From NCBI GenBank assembly GCA_932294295.1, contig OW028579.1:8182370-8246369 (forward strand): a stretch of DNA of 64,000 bases, written 5' to 3'. Below are positions 60,691 through 64,000 of the stretch, one piece after another. This DNA comes from Alitta virens (Eukaryota > Annelida > Polychaeta > Phyllodocida > Nereididae). Within the stretch, counting starts at the first letter, position 1; each line of letters starts with the position of its first letter. The notes beneath the pieces were generated by a model that searched no databases, was not told the DNA's origin, and saw nothing but the letters and a program-made list of their open reading frames with translations. The position numbers were made by a program, and so were the translations under genes.

Positions 60691-60691
60691 T

Positions 60692-60697
60692 TTTATT
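60692..60697 (-). terminator. Candidate poly(A) signal, - strand
   Basis: TTTATT on the + strand is AATAAA on the - strand, about 370 bases past the last open codons of the PC4-type gene. Confidence 0.35.
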
Positions 60698-60705
60698 AAT
60701 TAAGA

Positions 60706-60965
60706 AACCTTATACATTTCTTGGTACATTCTACAAGGTATACAGGTATGTGTATATACGTGTAAATACATGTAATATATACTGGTGCAAGGTCTACACA
60801 TTAAAAACAAACGGTGTTTAAGCAACACTCAAAAAACCTTATACATTCTTGGAACATTCTACAAGGTATATGGGTATGTGTATATACATGTAAATACATA
60901 TAATATAAACTGGTGCAAGGTCTACACATTAAAAAAAAAAAGACTTATAAGCAACACTCAAAATT
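60706..60965. repeat. Tandem duplication of about 130 bp
   Basis: Two direct copies: AACCTTATACATTTCTTGGT and AACCTTATACATTCTTGGAA, each followed by ACATTCTACAAGGTATA, a GTATGTGTATATAC block, CTGGTGCAAGGTCTACACAT, and AAGCAACACTCAAAA. Non-coding. Confidence 0.88.
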
Positions 60966-61061
60966 TTGCTGCTGGAAGACATACGTTTGATACATTTCTT
61001 ATGCATACTACTAGATATAGGAGCACCTGTCTACGTAATTATCAAAAGGATAATCACAAAA

Positions 61062-62287
61062 CTACGTTAATGACAGGTCATGTTGTTCATCTGCAGTAAG
61101 AGCTCCTTCATCTTCCGTCTCACAGCTCTTGCTTTCCTCATCAGAAATTATAACAGTTTTCTTTGTCTTGAACTTCAAATGTCTCTTCAAGGGGGGCGCT
61201 TTTTGGAAGGTGATACTTGTTGAGCAGGCCGGGACAACAGTTGGCGCCAGCGGTTCAATGTTGACGGGGCGCAGCAGAAAGTCCTCCTGATCTTCTTGGG
61301 CATTTTCCCTGGGGGCGTCTTTGTCATCATCAACAAGGCCGTCAGTCTCTCCTCTTTGCTTGGGAGGAGGAGGAGGCGCGTTCTTTTTCTTTAGAGGAAA
61401 GTGAGGAGGAATTATTTTTGGATCCTGCAGGCACGATGTGAACAAATGGGGGAGGTTGCGGCGTACAGTGCAGGCAACTCATTAAGGCTGTCATACCTTT
61501 GTGTGTCAGTCCACACTCCTCCAAAGATTGGAGACCCTGCCATCTCTTCTCTATGTCAGGCAACTGGTGTAACAACTTAGAAAATTCATATGTTGATAGG
61601 GTAACACCTCAGCGTGTAGGATGTAGGGACTTGGTGCTAGAGTTTGTGAAAAAGAAATGACGGATGTCTACAGTCCCATACTCCTTTTTTGACTGGGCAA
61701 ACAGATTTTTACCCAGGTGTGTTTTAATTTCAGCTGGAACAAACTCCACCCCGTCGTCATCAAATCCCTCGTCATTAGAGCCTTGTCTGTCTGTTGTCAC
61801 CACTTCATCATCATCCACCATAACAGAGTCATCTTCATAAGGATCTTTTGATCTACTGTTCTCCGGGGAACAATCTTCTTCCTCCGGGTCATCTGTTGTC
61901 CATGCTTTCTTGCCCTGAAGTTACAATACACAAAAATGTGTCCATTATGAGGTTAAGATGAAACATTCCAAAACTTTATTCTTTTAGAGTGATAGGGAAA
62001 AAATCACTTACCAGACCGATAACTTTACCAAGATCCTTCAGAACGTTCAACAGGTCTCTGCACTGTTGTTTGTCAATCACAACACCTTTCTTCGTTGGAA
62101 TCAGACAGTATTCCTCTTCATCGAGGCCGTAGTTACGGATGTGCAGTTTGACATGGCCGTCAAATCTCTGCAGGACCACAAACTTCCTACTTCCCAGTTC
62201 TTGGAACCACAAGAATCTTCCTCTGACTAGCTTTCCTGATGATGTATGGAACATGCGGCCTGTTGCTTGCAGCTGATGACAGTTCAT
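61062..62287 (-). pseudogene. Tandem PC4-domain (p15 coactivator-like, ssDNA-binding) protein, broken
   Basis: PC4 domains bind single-stranded DNA; cellular PC4 acts in pol II transcription, and virus-like elements carry copies. Exon 1, complement 62012-62287 (92 codons), encodes the first domain at about residues 25-88 (RKFVVLQRFDGHVKLHIRNY, IPTKKGVVID). A canonical intron follows (GTAAGT donor, ACTTCAG acceptor, phase 0). Exon 2 starts at 61914 with an acidic linker (residues about 93-148), then a second, better-conserved domain (LGKNLF, YGTVDIRHFFFT, a PTR then GVTLS match). It is cut by TGA at 61609-61611 between PTR and GVTLS. The frame then runs to 61342. A proline-rich, acidic C-terminal tail is open in a frame offset by one base (61445-61062). 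So one nonsense codon and one shift are present. Upstream lie the other virus-like genes, same strand. Confidence 0.65.
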
Positions 62288-62428
62288 GTTTTCTTTATAG
62301 CTGGAAGGTGCAGGCTGTTCTAGTTTACGTGAAGAAAGCTCTTGCCAGGAGACTAGGAGTGACTGTGCAGTCTTGATTAAGATGTTTTATATGTAAGGCA
62401 GTTCATCCGGGGTTTTGTGACACACCTC

Positions 62429-62644
62429 CTACTCTTTCATCATACACGGAGGTATGGGGTCTTTTGTCTTCAGAACAATTATGTGTGACCCTTGTGTAGG
62501 CTTGCCATTGGTAGCGGTTATAACCTGCTGTGTCTCCATGTCTTTCGATGATCCACCCTCAATGCCCATGTTTGAGGGGCGTACAATTTTGTGCATGACC
62601 CTCCCCTCCCCTGATTCCTCCCCCATTCCCCTCATCGTGATCAC
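62429..62644 (-). CDS. Short unrecognised open frame between virus-like genes
   Basis: 71 codons, Gly/Met-rich (MITMRGMGEESGEG), with no motif that I recognise. It lies on the same strand between the PC4-type gene and the acidic protein. It may be a worn fragment of a further gene of the element, or chance. Confidence 0.25.
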   Translation of the reverse strand: MITMRGMGEESGEGRVMHKIVRPSNMGIEGGSSKDMETQQVITATNGKPTQGSHIIVLKTKDPIPPCMMKE

Positions 62645-62803
62645 AAAATATCTAACAGTAATGTGCTTTATTAATGTTTTACATGTTACTAAACAATACG
62701 TCTTCCAACAAAACTTCTACTGTATAAATAATTTGTATATATATATACATTCTCTATCTGTTTCACGCTATATACAACAATTTAAAACAACACGTAAACA
62801 ATA

Positions 62804-63145
62804 TTAAATACTCAGCCAATTCTTTTTAATAGTTTTAAAGATATCCCTACTTTTGGAAGTGGTTGTACGAGATCTGCTAACACGTTTTACAATATTGTCT
62901 GTGGTACCCTTTGGTGTAATACCCGGCGGCTGGTCACTTTTTGTTTCAGAGTCATTTTCTGGCAGCACATCATCTCTTGTTCTACCTTCATTCTCAGGAA
63001 ACTTTTCTTCTTCATTATCTTCATTGTCTATTGTCTTGTCCTGTTTTGACACAGTGCTCTCATTTTCTCTATTTGACAGCTCTCTCAATTGTGCAAGCAC
63101 TCTTTGATATCGCTCTTTGGGGATAACAATATGTTCTTCAGCCAT
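62804..63145 (-). CDS. Putative virus-like element protein, acidic, unrecognised family
   Basis: I place the start at ATG 63145 (MAEEHIVIPKERYQRVL) rather than the upstream ATGs, because the acidic start followed by a P-K-E-R-Y motif resembles the N-terminus of small proteins I associate with invertebrate virus-like elements. That association is from memory. The middle is a charged, low-complexity Asn/Glu/Asp region. The C-terminal third has QPPGITPKG, a Ser/Arg-rich patch and a helix ending in KKNWLSI. 113 codons, intact. It is followed by the PC4-type gene and preceded by the small basic protein on the same strand. A structural or capsid-associated role is a guess. Confidence 0.45.
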   Translation of the reverse strand: MAEEHIVIPKERYQRVLAQLRELSNRENESTVSKQDKTIDNEDNEEEKFPENEGRTRDDVLPENDSETKSDQPPGITPKGTTDNIVKRVSRSRTTTSKSRDIFKTIKKNWLSI

Positions 63146-63194
63146 GTTCATACGAGTTTCAATAATTTCTTTACAACTGCTTGCACCATACGGG

Positions 63195-63464
63195 CTATAA
63201 TTCAGGTTGAGAAACAACTGTGTTATACCTACTAGTCGATGTGCTTTCAGGATTAGCTAGCTTACGAATGACCCCTTTATACCGTTTTAGAGAATCTTTA
63301 TACTCTGGGGGTATGTTTATCACTTTGGCAAGGATATTCTTTGCAATTTATCCTATGGCAAGGACTTGTTGTTTGTTTACATGTTTCAATAGCATCCTAA
63401 CTTGTTTCATGGGTAGTACTGTAAGAGCCTGCAGAAAAACTATACTTTCCTTGATCAGGTTCAT
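63195..63464 (-). pseudogene. Small basic protein typical of virus-like elements, interrupted by a stop
   Basis: 90 codons including the TAG, from ATG at 63464 to 63195. The layout is a leucine-rich first helix (VFLQALTVLPMKQVRMLLKH), then a short loop, then LKRYKGVIRKLANP. This recalls the small helical, basic proteins that accompany packaging ATPases in Maverick/adintovirus-like elements; the link is recall-based. A TAA at 63348-63350 interrupts it at codon 39, one base change from a Glu codon. The stop codon overlaps nothing; the next gene begins 50 bases further on. Apart from that one stop the frame is undisturbed, so decay is recent or mild. Confidence 0.5.
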
Positions 63465-63528
63465 TTTTTTGGTAGATAGCACACTGTGACGTCACCTGGA
63501 AACAGACATGCTCTTAGTTGTAAATTTT

Positions 63529-63998
63529 TCACTGTATTGGGGTCAAATCTATAAGCAGGTAGCCGTATTTTCTTTCTGTTGCCTGCAAATAACTAGACAT
63601 GAAATATTCTGAATTGCCTGGCATTATCTGACTTCCTAGGGTGATCACCTGTCTACAGCTTCTGTTATTTCTAAATGGACATATATAATGAGAATTCAGA
63701 TTCACTGTTTTTACAGCCTTGTTGTAGCAAAACATGTTCTGCAAAGTTATAATACATGAGATGTTGCAATGATGGCATAAAACACATACTATGTCCACAA
63801 TATGAGCACCTATTTTTGCATCAACAAAGCTACGCATTTTGTCATCAAGGACGAGAACAGTATGACTTTTTTTTTTCTCCCAGATTTCTATTAATTCCTT
63901 TTTGGTTGGAACATGCGTTATAAATTCTATCATATCACTCTTTGCATTTCATCAAATTTTTCATGCCATATAGAATTAACATAAATAATCTTGTTCAC
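63529..63998 (-). pseudogene. FtsK/HerA-type (A32-like) packaging ATPase, C-terminal part, frameshifted
   Basis: Such ATPases pump DNA into capsids. The frame open from 63933 to TAG/TAA near 63529 gives a Walker-B-like strand with paired acids (TVLVLDDKM), a CHHCNISCII strand with a Gln-containing sensor position (TLQNMF), NLNSHYICPFRN, and a YGYLLIDLTP end. This order fits the A32-like ATPases of polinton/adintovirus-type elements. Upstream codons in an offset frame (IWHEKFDEMQRVI, about 63998-63940) continue the family pattern, so a one-base frameshift separates them near 63938. Walker A would lie to the right, outside the window. Neighbours on the same strand are the small basic protein and the PC4-type gene. 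Confidence 0.6.
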
Positions 63999-64000
63999 TT

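Noticed and set aside
62853..63126. Ser/Leu-rich + strand frames
   Set aside because: Antisense shadows of the acidic, Glu/Asp-rich - strand protein.
63220..63489. 89-codon + strand frame with hydrophobic stretches
   Set aside because: Shadow of the small basic - strand gene, which has the better pattern.
1..64000. CRISPR arrays, bacterial operons, rRNA genes
   Set aside because: No regular spacer-repeat array, no ribosome-binding-site/operon layout and no rRNA-like sequence; introns and SINEs show a eukaryotic nuclear genome.

Overview
The window is eukaryotic nuclear DNA. It is AT-rich, with GT-AG spliceosomal introns, long introns and intergenic stretches, a tRNA-derived SINE family, a decayed non-LTR retrotransposon and several small inverted-repeat elements. 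Repeat style and gene content suggest a marine invertebrate deuterostome, such as an echinoderm or hemichordate. This is inference; no sequence here fixes the species.

Region 1 (about 4.2-46.4 kb, + strand) is one gene: an anosmin-1 (KAL1/ANOS1) orthologue. Thirteen exons in perfect phase encode a WAP domain, four fibronectin type III domains and a C-terminal tail. The tail ends in a hydrophobic stretch that looks like a GPI-anchor signal. The first FN3 domain is split by an intron of about 20 kb that holds a LINE fragment and other repeats. The exons for the signal peptide and N-terminal Cys-rich box were not found and probably lie upstream of the window.

Region 2 (about 47.2-49.6 kb, + strand) is a decayed MADF-domain gene, probably transposon-borne. 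It follows a TATA box and a field of ACGTAAG-type motifs in both orientations.

Region 3 (50.8-53.3 kb, - strand) is an intact two-exon, zinc-dependent medium-chain alcohol dehydrogenase of 368 aa.

Region 4 (about 56-64 kb) is the most unusual part. On the + strand is a broken type I membrane-protein gene with duplicated signal-peptide segments and four or more cytoplasmic-tail exons, all joined in the same phase. Converging on it from the - strand are a tandem PC4-domain (ssDNA-binding) gene, an unrecognised acidic protein that starts with a conserved-looking motif, a small basic protein, and the C-terminal part of an FtsK/HerA (A32-like) packaging-type ATPase. I read the - strand block as the edge of a decayed virus-like element (Maverick/Polinton- or adintovirus-like), continuing past the right end of the window. 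Local tandem duplications of about 50-450 bp fill the space between the two gene sets.

Repeats recur across the window: a tRNA-SINE family (4 copies), a family with TACAGT-type inverted ends (4 clear copies), a hairpin element (2), a family beginning CCCAGATAGC (1 plus a fragment), a composite family with CCCTAGTGG motifs (3), a family around 21.6/55.2 kb (2) and a TTAA-flanked inverted-repeat element (1).
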